In this document: positions 17,003-25,088 of the stretch, in pieces | Layout of the letters: every line of letters begins with the position of its first letter | Position numbering within the stretch: the first letter of the stretch is position 1 | NCBI GenBank assembly: GCA_017618215.1 | Contig: JAFZUQ010000002.1 | Coordinates: 56,559 to 120,558, forward strand | Origin: Elusimicrobiaceae bacterium | GTDB lineage: Bacteria > Elusimicrobiota > Elusimicrobia > Elusimicrobiales > Elusimicrobiaceae | DNA length: 64,000 bases | Reading direction: 5' to 3' | Notes under the pieces: generated by a model | Seen by the model: the letters and a program-made list of their open reading frames with translations, nothing else | Databases searched by the model: none | What the model was told of the DNA's origin: nothing | Translations under genes and position numbers: made by a program

Positions 17003-17725
17003 TTAAAAATATTTTTTCAAAGATTCTTTTAAAGATTCCCTTAAATCTGTTAGGGCATCGTTAGGTATTTCTTTCCCTATAATTTTACTACGTATTTTTT
17101 CAGTAGTCGATTTCATTTCGTCTCTATCATTAGATTCCGGTAAAGATATAAAATCAATGTTTGCTTTATTATATTCGTCTTTATTAAGATTTTCTCGCAT
17201 TTTTATCAAAAAATCTTGTTGATAGTCCGTTTTATAATAATATTTAGGAGCAAGAATTATCAGATTCATAGGTTCTGCAAGTTTATATTTTATCAAAGAT
17301 TTATCTTTAGCACGCAAAAGTAAAAAGTAATAAAAAACTAATTCGTATGCCGCATGCCCTATTTCATTACTACCTGTTTTTAATTCAATTATGTGCGTAA
17401 TCTGCCCGCTTTTATCTGTTTTTAACAAATCGATATTATTAGTTCCTGTTAAGGAAAACTGATTAAAAAAAGTATTTTTCAGCAAAGCATCGTTGCACAA
17501 AGTTTGAGTAATAAATCTCTCCCACAAATGTTCATTTTTTATTATGGGATGAAAATCAAGACGCGTTCGTAATTTAAAAGATTTTTTACTTTCGGCAAAT
17601 TCAAATGTTTTAGCTTTTTCTTCTAAATCATCTAACAAACTCGGAATCAATTCCGGTAATTTTACCAGACTTCCATGTTTCCCTCGCTTATCTTCTATCC
17701 AAGATGAAATACTGTTATTATCCAT
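17003..17725 (-). CDS. PD-(D/E)XK nuclease-like protein
   Basis: A 240-aa soluble protein. Residues 97-118 give NNIDLL...HIIELKTGSN (D99, E114, K116), the D...ExK core of the restriction-endonuclease fold, followed by a helix (HAAYELVFYYFLL). The flanks are charged and helical. It begins 1 bp after the phosphatase gene ends and stops 1 bp before the MBL gene, so translation is probably coupled. I cannot name a family. Its place among end-healing and RNase-like genes suggests a nucleic-acid substrate. Confidence 0.65.
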   Translation of the reverse strand: MDNNSISSWIEDKRGKHGSLVKLPELIPSLLDDLEEKAKTFEFAESKKSFKLRTRLDFHPIIKNEHLWERFITQTLCNDALLKNTFFNQFSLTGTNNIDLLKTDKSGQITHIIELKTGSNEIGHAAYELVFYYFLLLRAKDKSLIKYKLAEPMNLIILAPKYYYKTDYQQDFLIKMRENLNKDEYNKANIDFISLPESNDRDEMKSTTEKIRSKIIGKEIPNDALTDLRESLKESLKKYF

Positions 17726-17726
17726 A

Positions 17727-18167
17727 TTAATAATCCCCCTTTTTACATTGTAAACAAGTAATTCCGTTTGTACGCCACATATCTACAACACTTTGCCGAT
17801 CATCTACCGTAAATAATATCTCCTTTCCTTTTGCCTGTAAACATTTTAAAATATCTTGTTTTACCTCAAAATCATGACGGAAATCTTCATTATCACGCAT
17901 AAGTAAAATGTCAAACGGTATTTGATGCCAAGTTAACCATGCTTCGGTAACTTTACGGAAACGTTCCTGCCTGCCGGAGATTAAAATTAATTCATACTTT
18001 TTACTATTGTATAAAGTGCAATATAACTCCACCATCGGAATATTCGGTAAATCTTTATCCATATTATTATTAAAATTTTTCCAGTCCTTTTCCCCGTTAT
18101 GCAAAAATTTCTCTCGTCCGTTTAAATTGGATAAAGTACCGTCAATGTCAAAAATTATTGTTTTCAT
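17727..18167 (-). CDS. T4 Pnkp-like polynucleotide 3'-phosphatase (HAD)
   Basis: A 146-aa HAD phosphatase. FDIDGTLSNLNGR (catalytic D7 and D9), LISGRQERF, a mid-protein Lys and DDRQSVVDMWRTNGI match in order the C-terminal 3'-phosphatase domain of phage T4 polynucleotide kinase, including the ending close to C-x-Q-x(3)-GDY. The kinase half is absent. The predicted activity removes 3'-phosphate or 2',3'-cyclic phosphate from RNA or DNA ends. It sits in the middle of the AAA+/nuclease operon, 22 bp after the ATPase gene. Confidence 0.82.
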   Translation of the reverse strand: MKTIIFDIDGTLSNLNGREKFLHNGEKDWKNFNNNMDKDLPNIPMVELYCTLYNSKKYELILISGRQERFRKVTEAWLTWHQIPFDILLMRDNEDFRHDFEVKQDILKCLQAKGKEILFTVDDRQSVVDMWRTNGITCLQCKKGDY

Positions 18168-18189
18168 AATTATTATTTTACTATATATT

Positions 18190-20133
18190 TTACTTCATAC
18201 AAAACCCGATATTGGCAGTAGTTTGCGGAGTCTTTAGTTTTTGTTCTTCGCTTAACATCTCTATTAAGCGTGCAGGTTGATTCTTTAAACCGAATATTTC
18301 CGCTTTGTTCTTAATTACAGTAAAATCCGCAGGGGTCAATTTGTTTAGGTGGATAATTTCCCCCTCATTAACTTTAAGACCGAAAAAGAAATCAAATGCA
18401 ATTTTAACTTGCGTAGAAGTCAAAAAATCATACTTAACTTTGAAAGTAAAACGCCTCAAACTTGCAGGGTCTATATCGTTCATTAAATTTGTGGTGCAAA
18501 TAAACGGATAAGGGTGGCTTTCCATCCAAGTAAGCATTTCGTTTACGGCCGTCTTTTCCCAAGCATAATGGGCTTTTGAACGGTTTTGCAAAAAAGAGTC
18601 CGCTTCGTCAAAAATAAGCATATAATTTTCTTCTTTTGCCTGCTCAAAAGCACGTGCAATATTATGTTCCGTTCCGCCTACAAACGGGCTTATTAAATCA
18701 GATGCTCTTTTTTGGCAGTATTTAATTTTAAGCGTTTCCGCTAAATATCTGGCATAAAAAGATTTACCTGTCCCGCTTGCACCATATAGACATAAAGAAA
18801 AGTTCAATTTACCTAGTTTAAGCAAGCGGTTTTTTAACTGTTCTAAATCTAAATCGCTATTCACTAAATCTGCACAAAATACTATATCTTTTTTATGCTC
18901 GACTATTTGCTTATGGCCGTTATTTAAAGCCTGCCGCATAAGATTTATATGTTGTTTTACCGTCTCAATATTGCCTTTAACCATTTTTGTGGCTTTGACC
19001 GCACCGGATATTATTGAAGGCGGAACATTATAATCTTCAGCCAAATTTGAAATATCTTGCTTTGCCGCAATTATTTTAGAGTCCTGCAGATATTTATTCC
19101 ACATACTTTCCCTAACTTGCAGCGGTGGTGTTTGGAAAGGTATTGCCAAAGTAAAACGTCTGATATAAGCAGGGTCCATATTCTTAATATTATTAGTGCA
19201 CCAGATAATCGGGCATTTGTTTTCTTCAAGCAAGCGGTTCATTTCCACTTTGTTTATTTTTGTGCGAAGGCCGGAAAAGATATCTTCCGCTTCATCAAAA
19301 AGCAGGCAGGTATTTTTGCTTTTGCTTGCGACTTGCAAATTCCTGTATAACGATTTTAAACGGAAATTATCAGTATTTTCCCCGTCATTATTTTCCCCGA
19401 TTGTATACAGGTTTTTCTTGCTTTCACCGGCAAGCATTTTTGCAAATTCGGTTTTGCCTGTGCCGGGTTTACCGTAAAGCAATATATTTATACCTTCTTT
19501 AGCGGAAGATTTAATTATTTTTAACGCAAAATCAAGTTCCGGCATATAACTAAAATCTTTGGCAGTTAAGCCGCCGGTCAAACTTTTGCCGAGCAAAATA
19601 TCAATATACTGCTTTTCCGTTTTTATTTTGTTACTTATTAGATCAACCAAATATAAAGTTAACCCTACTTCACAGGAATCTGCATCTATAAAACCAAGTT
19701 TTGCAAGTTTAGATTTGCGCGAAACATATTTAATAAGAAATTTATCAAGCATGGCACTTAAATTCCTTATATTTATATTCGAAGAATAACCTTGTACCTG
19801 ACGTTTAAATTCCCTAAACAAACGGTTACTATGCGGCAAATATAATACCGATAAAATGTCTTTTTCCAAATCAGACAATTTAAACATTTTGCCTAAAGTA
19901 TCAATATTTTTTTCTTCCATTGTCTTCTGGGTTTTATCGTATTTCTGTGCAAGTTCTTTAATTTTTGATTTTACAACTTGGCAAATATCTTTTTTATCAT
20001 TATCGTCGTTATCATCTTTATGTATCATAAATTTTACCTTTCTGCACCAATTGGTTATCTCATAATCGGATGCTTCACTGTTTTCCACCACTCTGTTAAT
20101 ATAATACATGGCTTTATAATCTTGATTATTCAT
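18190..20133 (-). CDS. Tandem AAA+ ATPase
   Basis: A roughly 647-aa protein with two complete AAA+ modules. The first has Walker A GKPGTGKT, Walker B LLFDEAED and a sensor/Arg finger stretch DPAYIRRF. The second has GASGTGKS, LIFDEADSF and DPASLRRF. About 200 helical N-terminal residues may bind a substrate or partner. The ATG at 20133 (MNNQDY) is preferred because AGAGGT precedes it; the ATG five codons upstream has none. It is the first gene of an operon with a 3'-phosphatase and two nucleases and probably acts as their remodelling or sensor ATPase (inference). Confidence 0.85.
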   Translation of the reverse strand: MNNQDYKAMYYINRVVENSEASDYEITNWCRKVKFMIHKDDNDDNDKKDICQVVKSKIKELAQKYDKTQKTMEEKNIDTLGKMFKLSDLEKDILSVLYLPHSNRLFREFKRQVQGYSSNINIRNLSAMLDKFLIKYVSRKSKLAKLGFIDADSCEVGLTLYLVDLISNKIKTEKQYIDILLGKSLTGGLTAKDFSYMPELDFALKIIKSSAKEGINILLYGKPGTGKTEFAKMLAGESKKNLYTIGENNDGENTDNFRLKSLYRNLQVASKSKNTCLLFDEAEDIFSGLRTKINKVEMNRLLEENKCPIIWCTNNIKNMDPAYIRRFTLAIPFQTPPLQVRESMWNKYLQDSKIIAAKQDISNLAEDYNVPPSIISGAVKATKMVKGNIETVKQHINLMRQALNNGHKQIVEHKKDIVFCADLVNSDLDLEQLKNRLLKLGKLNFSLCLYGASGTGKSFYARYLAETLKIKYCQKRASDLISPFVGGTEHNIARAFEQAKEENYMLIFDEADSFLQNRSKAHYAWEKTAVNEMLTWMESHPYPFICTTNLMNDIDPASLRRFTFKVKYDFLTSTQVKIAFDFFFGLKVNEGEIIHLNKLTPADFTVIKNKAEIFGLKNQPARLIEMLSEEQKLKTPQTTANIGFCMK

Positions 20134-20167
20134 AATTTTACCTCTCATTTCCTTAATTTATAAAAAT

Positions 20168-20199
20168 ATTGTATAAATTGTTTGCGCCAACATAATGTC
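20168..20199 (-). promoter_or_regulatory. Regulon-type promoter of the AAA+ operon, copy 1
   Basis: Read leftward: GACATTATGTTGGC (20186-20199, one mismatch in the palindrome), exactly 12 bp, TACAAT (20168-20173), then 34 bp to the AAA+ ATG. The palindrome occupies the -35 position. Confidence 0.65.
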
Positions 20200-20230
20200 G
20201 CTTTTAAAAAGTTTTTTTGAAACACTTTTT

Positions 20231-21073
20231 TTACTTAAAATATTCCCGTGTTAGACAATGCACCGCACCGCCATACTCGGCGATTTTAGAGCAGTCCACT
20301 TTTACAACAGGTTTTTCGGTATAACGTTTGATTACGTCAAATACTTCTTCGTCGCGGAAAATATTGTATTGCGGAATAAATACCGTATTTGTAGTTTCCA
20401 AAAAATTTACATATATGCCGCTTGCCGATAGATAATCGTTTTCTTCAATTTGATAAGGCAAATCAAGCACATTTTTATCATCAATAAACGGTTTTATTGC
20501 TTTGAATTTCTTATCTGATATACGCCAAGAAAACATGCCGAATTCATTACTAAGGCACAGAATATCCCCTAAAAATTGAATATAACCGTCTATATGGCAA
20601 ATTTCATCGCCGATTTCACGCGGAACCCATACAACCTTATCTACACCTAGCGCGGTTTTTAAGATTTGCTCGGCTTTTTGTTTTTCCTCGGGTTTTGATT
20701 TATGGAAAATAGTTTGTTTTTCAAAACAAAAAACTGTATTGCGCTTTGGGTTTAATACCATATTACCGCCGTCTATGCGTAAATCACAAGGTTTTGCTTG
20801 CGGAAAACAATTATGCACTGCATGGCGTATAAGCGCAGTAAATTGCGGAGTATAATTTGCATAACGAGGGTTAAAAAACATCTGGTGCAACTGCCTTGTT
20901 TTATGATTTTGGACAGGCAAAAAATCACGCACCCAAATATCGGGCAGTTCCAAAGTTTCAACCTCGTTATACTCTTTTAATTTAGGGTAAAAATCATTAA
21001 AAAACTGACAGTAACCTGGGTAAATTTTCTCTATCCACCAAGTCGGTTTTGCAACAAAAATAATTTCACTCAT
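20231..21073 (-). CDS. Agmatine deiminase-family guanidino hydrolase, short
   Basis: A 280-aa member of the peptidyl-arginine/agmatine deiminase family. LPDIWVRDFLPV, RIDGGNMVLNP, ICHIDGYIQFLG and a C-terminal GGAVHCLTRE carry the substrate-binding and catalytic residues, including the nucleophilic Cys. The family enzyme AguA is about 80 residues longer, so this is a compact or divergent member and its substrate is unsure. The upstream 154-aa gene overlaps it by 8 bp. It lies among defence-type genes, where an arginine- or agmatine-modifying enzyme is not an obvious partner. Confidence 0.82.
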   Translation of the reverse strand: MSEIIFVAKPTWWIEKIYPGYCQFFNDFYPKLKEYNEVETLELPDIWVRDFLPVQNHKTRQLHQMFFNPRYANYTPQFTALIRHAVHNCFPQAKPCDLRIDGGNMVLNPKRNTVFCFEKQTIFHKSKPEEKQKAEQILKTALGVDKVVWVPREIGDEICHIDGYIQFLGDILCLSNEFGMFSWRISDKKFKAIKPFIDDKNVLDLPYQIEENDYLSASGIYVNFLETTNTVFIPQYNIFRDEEVFDVIKRYTEKPVVKVDCSKIAEYGGAVHCLTREYFK

Positions 21074-21527
21074 GGCATAATCTCCAAAATACTTCTTTTT
21101 TATGTTCTGCCGGAATTATTGTTTTCTCATTAGGCCAATAATATTCCATATCGATAATTGCCACCGCATCTATCACTTTTTGAGGCATAAAATATCCCTG
21201 CCCTTTTATGTATTCAAGCAAACCTAATTTTGCGAGTTCTTGCCACGCAAAGCCATAATGTAAAAACATAGAGGGAGTATTCAGTTCCTTTTCTATCGTT
21301 TCAATTTTTATGATTTCCGGCTTAAGTTGATAGACATAATAGTAACTGAATATCAATTTGGCCTCATTTGATAGAGGCGGCAAAAAAGTGTTTAATTCAT
21401 CCAATGCTTTTTGAACTTTGGGGAGCGATAAGGCCGAAAGACCTTTGGCCTCAACCTCATTCAAAATCAAGTTAAAATACTTGAACAAACTAAACTGCAA
21501 AATAAACTCTATTTCTTGTTTTTCCAT
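21066..21527 (-). CDS. Unknown protein coupled to the deiminase gene
   Basis: A soluble, helical protein (MEKQEIEFIL...), about 153 aa, of no recognised family; the C-terminal part has a winged-helix feel (FAWQELAKLGLLEYIKG) but that is weak. A longer reading from a TTG at 21569 would run through the operator palindrome, so I prefer the ATG at 21527. That ATG lies six bases after a TACAAT box, which would make the message leaderless. Its stop overlaps the deiminase start by 8 bp, so the pair is translationally coupled. Confidence 0.55.
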   Translation of the reverse strand: MEKQEIEFILQFSLFKYFNLILNEVEAKGLSALSLPKVQKALDELNTFLPPLSNEAKLIFSYYYVYQLKPEIIKIETIEKELNTPSMFLHYGFAWQELAKLGLLEYIKGQGYFMPQKVIDAVAIIDMEYYWPNEKTIIPAEHKKEVFWRLCHE

Positions 21528-21533
21528 ACTAAT

Positions 21534-21565
21534 ATTGTAGCAAGCGTAAATGACAGCATACTGTC
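21534..21565 (-). promoter_or_regulatory. Regulon-type promoter between divergent operons, copy 2
   Basis: Read leftward: perfect palindrome GACAGTATGCTGTC (21552-21565), 12 bp, TACAAT (21534-21539). To the right, 29 bp away, is the TATAAT (21595-21600) of the WYL operon, so one operator may control both directions. Confidence 0.65.
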
Positions 21566-21617
21566 GCAAATGTAAAAAACAATAAAAGATATTGTATAAT
21601 TTGATAAAGGAGATTTT

Positions 21618-22379
21618 ATGCCGGAAGATAAAGAAAATATAAAAGATAAAATTAAAGATTTATATAAGATGGATACAAAAAATGAAGAAGATATAGGTAA
21701 ACAACTTCATGAAATAAATAAATTTTTTTTAAAGAATTACAAATTAAACATTGATGACACCGAAATCATTCCTATAGAAACTGAAATATATTATGGTATC
21801 AAAAAAGAAAATGATACAGAATTTATTTTCTATGATGGTATGATTCACGGCGATCCCTTACAAAAAAACAGATTCGGTCAAATCTATTTTCATAGAAACA
21901 AAAACAATAGGAAAATAAATCATTCATCAGGTGGCGTTGATATTTGCCTTTCCCTTGACGAAAAAGACTTATTCGAAGGGAATTTCCCTTATAAAAATTA
22001 TTATCTATCAATTTTATTAAGATCTATTTTAATTAAAAAAGGCAAAGAAGAGCAATTCATCTCTGGTGTTAATACAATTCAAGAATATTTTTATTATGAA
22101 ACGATATCAAAAATAATTTTAGATTTAGAAGAAAAACAAAATATTATTAAAGAAGATAAAGACAAATATACGCATGAAATCCATTCTCAAAAAAGAATAC
22201 AAAATGGTGAACGTAAAGAAAATGATAAATTTAATAATCTAAACAGTTTTATTTTAGGTACAAAAAATAATTGTTATGAATATCTAGATAAATCAAAATT
22301 AAAACCAAAAACAATAAATAAGATTAAAGAAGAAAGAAAAAACAAAAAACAAATTAAAGAGGGAAATTATGGAAAATAA
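21618..22379 (+). CDS. Unknown protein, co-translated with a WYL regulator
   Basis: A 253-aa hydrophilic protein. The centre (FIFYDGMIHGDPLQ, GQIYFHRNKNN, SGGVDICLSLDE, YYLSILLRSILI) looks like a compact beta-rich enzyme or ligand-binding core; the last 70 residues are Lys/Asn-rich and probably disordered. I recognise no family. A clean AAGGAG and TATAAT precede it. Its last 11 bases overlap the WYL gene start, so the two are translationally coupled. It may be the sensor or effector paired with that regulator (inference). Confidence 0.6.
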   Translation: MPEDKENIKDKIKDLYKMDTKNEEDIGKQLHEINKFFLKNYKLNIDDTEIIPIETEIYYGIKKENDTEFIFYDGMIHGDPLQKNRFGQIYFHRNKNNRKINHSSGGVDICLSLDEKDLFEGNFPYKNYYLSILLRSILIKKGKEEQFISGVNTIQEYFYYETISKIILDLEEKQNIIKEDKDKYTHEIHSQKRIQNGERKENDKFNNLNSFILGTKNNCYEYLDKSKLKPKTINKIKEERKNKKQIKEGNYGK

Positions 22380-23286
22380 AATTGAAAGGATTTTGTATAT
22401 TTTAAATTGCTTGGATAAAGGCGAGGTTTGCTTAAAAGATTTAGCCCAAGAAATGAATGTATCTTTAAGAAGCGTGCAAAGATATATTCAAACTATTGAC
22501 GACGCAGATTTCCCAATTTACGACGTCCGCCCCGGTGTTTATGCTTTTACGGAAGGTTTTAGTCTTTCAAAAATGCAACTTGATACAGAGGAAGCAGGCG
22601 TGCTTGTGTTCTTATCCGATATTGCAAATACTTTGGGCGGTAATATCGCAACAACTTTCAAAAGCCTCCGCAGACGCATAACAGCACCGAACCAAGAAAA
22701 CCCGTTTTTCCTTAAAATCGCAAAAGGTTTAAATTTTGAAGATACACCTTTAACCCAAACTTTGCGATTAGCAATACGCAAGAAAAAGTATCTTTTGGTA
22801 ACTTACAAAAGTCAGACAGGACAAAAGGTTAAAGAACACCTTGTTATCCCGATAAAAATTGCGTGGTACGAAGGTTTTTGGTATCTTGTTTGCCTCGGCA
22901 AAAATGATTACATCTTCAAATTCCGTCTTGATAGGATGTTAAAAGCCGAAATTCAGAAAAAGACCTTTAAAATCAATTCCGACAAATTTACCGAACTGAT
23001 GAACCGCAGTGTAAACATCTTTTTTGAAGACGAGCGCAATATTTTAGTTACCTTAAAAGTTGCCGCAGCGGTAGCACATTATTTTAAGCAAAGGGAGTAT
23101 TTCCCCGAGCAAAAAATCATTAAAGAAGCCAAAAACGGAGACCTTACCATTACAAGCAAAATCAGCACTCCTGCCGAGATTTTAATGATAATTTTCCACT
23201 GGCTTCCGCACATTAAAGTAATTAGTCCAAAGCCAATCCAAACCGCCGTAAAAGATACTATTAAAGGGTATTTAAAGGGGATTTAA
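22369..23286 (+). CDS. WYL-domain transcriptional regulator
   Basis: A 305-aa DeoR-like regulator. The N-terminal winged helix (ERILYILNCL, LKDLAQEMNVSLRSVQRYI) binds DNA. The middle WYL domain (LLVTYKSQTGQ, IPIKIAWYEGFWYLVCL) binds a ligand, often a nucleic-acid fragment or nucleotide, and a WCX-like C-terminus follows. WYL repressors such as BrxR and CapW control phage-defence operons through inverted-repeat operators. Here the nearest palindrome is GACA-N6-TGTC at 21552, recurring before three other units nearby, so this protein is the natural candidate for its regulator (inference). Confidence 0.88.
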   Translation: MENKIERILYILNCLDKGEVCLKDLAQEMNVSLRSVQRYIQTIDDADFPIYDVRPGVYAFTEGFSLSKMQLDTEEAGVLVFLSDIANTLGGNIATTFKSLRRRITAPNQENPFFLKIAKGLNFEDTPLTQTLRLAIRKKKYLLVTYKSQTGQKVKEHLVIPIKIAWYEGFWYLVCLGKNDYIFKFRLDRMLKAEIQKKTFKINSDKFTELMNRSVNIFFEDERNILVTLKVAAAVAHYFKQREYFPEQKIIKEAKNGDLTITSKISTPAEILMIIFHWLPHIKVISPKPIQTAVKDTIKGYLKGI

Positions 23287-23305
23287 GTTAAAAATATATA
23301 CTTCA

Positions 23306-25018
23306 TTATCCAATTTTCTTATTTATGAGATTTACTAACATTTCCCCTCTACTTTTGGTAAATTCTGGAAATTTATCTTCTGTCCATAAACTTTCGTTTT
23401 CTGGTATTAAATGAATCGAAATATATTTTCGTTTATTTTTAACATACTCTGCATTATTAATCCATTCTTTAAATGGTTTATCTTTTTTAACCCCTCTATT
23501 AGTTCCATAATCTAATAGCTGAAAGTTTTTTATACTATTTATCATTGTGTCGTCATAATGATAATTATTTAATATTTTTTTAGGCATAATATGGTCTATA
23601 TCATTTTTACGAAATCTAAATTCTTTGCCATATATTAAATAATATAGGAAAACATCATCAAATTTATCCAAATTCGATATAGTATTTTGTAAAGTAAAAT
23701 TCTTTAGCGGATAATCTCGATAAAGGTCGAAAAGTTCCTCACAAGGAAATATTTCTTTTTGATGATTTTTCATTATATTTAATATACAATTAATACCCGT
23801 TGTATAAGGAGTCCATCCAGCACCTTTGCTTCTAAAAACTCCATTAAGTAACGAATAATATATCCATTTTTTCATAGGATTAAAATCTGGACTACTTGTT
23901 TCTACTTTATCCCAAATATGTAAAATATCTGCATCTTTTATATCTTTATGAAAAATAGAATAAGCAATAAAAAATATAGGAACGAAGGATCTATTTGTAC
24001 TATTCTCATAGTATTCATATAAATCTGCCTGCTTTAAAAATTCCCTAACCATTAATAAGGTGTTTATTATTCGCGTTTCATTATTAAGAGCAAAAGTGGT
24101 ATCAGATTCATCTATTTGTGACATTTGTTTTACACTATTATCTTGCAATATAAAGATAAGTTTTATTAAATTTTCTAGAGTTAGGTTAATGTCTTTAAAG
24201 TCTCTTTCTAATTTTCTTAAAAAATCTTCCATTTTGTAATTAAAACTTTTAAGCTTAGACGCTATCAAATCAATAGCAGACAATTGAGTACCACCATCAT
24301 TTAACCTTTTAAATAACTCTAATACTTTTTCCTTTCTTTCTGTTTCCGAAAATTGTTTCTTATTAAATTTTACTTGTGCAACACCTATAACATCTTGATT
24401 AAATACATTTTTGTAAAATGCCTTAAGATTTTCCTTAACAGTTTTTTTCGTATTTTCATCGAAATTATATTGTTCTTTGTATTGTTCTATTAAATCTTCT
24501 GCTACGGAATCATATTCATTTGCTTCCTTCATTAATTTAAATAAATCAGGAATGGGGTACCAAAAACAAGGTGTTTTATGATCATCTTCTTTCTTTGTAT
24601 TTAATTTATTTTTATCTTGTGAAAATCTAAAATCATAGTTTGTTTTATAATCACCTAATAAATCAAAATATAATGTTTTATTATCTAAGTGTCCCAATAT
24701 TCCTATATAGAAACTTTGCAATCTTTGCTGTCCATCAATTACAAATTTATGTGCATGAGGTAAAAAATCTATTGGTTTTGAAATTTCTTCTTCACCGTTT
24801 TTGGTAAATTTTCTAAATTCAAATAAGGGCTTTGAATCTTTTTCTTCCTCTAATACGATAATACTTCCGAAGCTATTTCCTTTCAACAAAGAATCAAATA
24901 GAAGTTCCATTTTTTCTTCATTCCAAACAAATCCTCTCTGAATTACAGGGAGGACATATTTGTCCTCTTTTATATCTTCGATTACTTCTTCTAACTTATA
25001 TTTTTCCCAATCTGCCAT
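23306..25018 (-). CDS. GmrSD-like DUF262 + DUF1524/HNH protein
   Basis: A 570-aa fusion. The N-terminal DUF262 (ParB/Srx-like NTPase fold) shows LPVIQRGFVWNEEKMELL and FVIDGQQRLQSFY (the DGQQR signature). The C-terminal DUF1524 HNH nuclease shows DIDHIMPKKIL and NFQLLDYGTNRGVK. This is the layout of single-chain GmrSD type IV restriction enzymes, which cut modified DNA, though many relatives have other targets. It is convergent with the WYL gene, 19 bp apart. AGGGAG precedes the ATG. No sign of truncation. Confidence 0.87.
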   Translation of the reverse strand: MADWEKYKLEEVIEDIKEDKYVLPVIQRGFVWNEEKMELLFDSLLKGNSFGSIIVLEEEKDSKPLFEFRKFTKNGEEEISKPIDFLPHAHKFVIDGQQRLQSFYIGILGHLDNKTLYFDLLGDYKTNYDFRFSQDKNKLNTKKEDDHKTPCFWYPIPDLFKLMKEANEYDSVAEDLIEQYKEQYNFDENTKKTVKENLKAFYKNVFNQDVIGVAQVKFNKKQFSETERKEKVLELFKRLNDGGTQLSAIDLIASKLKSFNYKMEDFLRKLERDFKDINLTLENLIKLIFILQDNSVKQMSQIDESDTTFALNNETRIINTLLMVREFLKQADLYEYYENSTNRSFVPIFFIAYSIFHKDIKDADILHIWDKVETSSPDFNPMKKWIYYSLLNGVFRSKGAGWTPYTTGINCILNIMKNHQKEIFPCEELFDLYRDYPLKNFTLQNTISNLDKFDDVFLYYLIYGKEFRFRKNDIDHIMPKKILNNYHYDDTMINSIKNFQLLDYGTNRGVKKDKPFKEWINNAEYVKNKRKYISIHLIPENESLWTEDKFPEFTKSRGEMLVNLINKKIG

Positions 25019-25088
25019 ATTATTCTCCCTTTCATTTTGTTACATACTCAAAACACAATTGGTCTTATATTTTTATTATACCTTAAAA

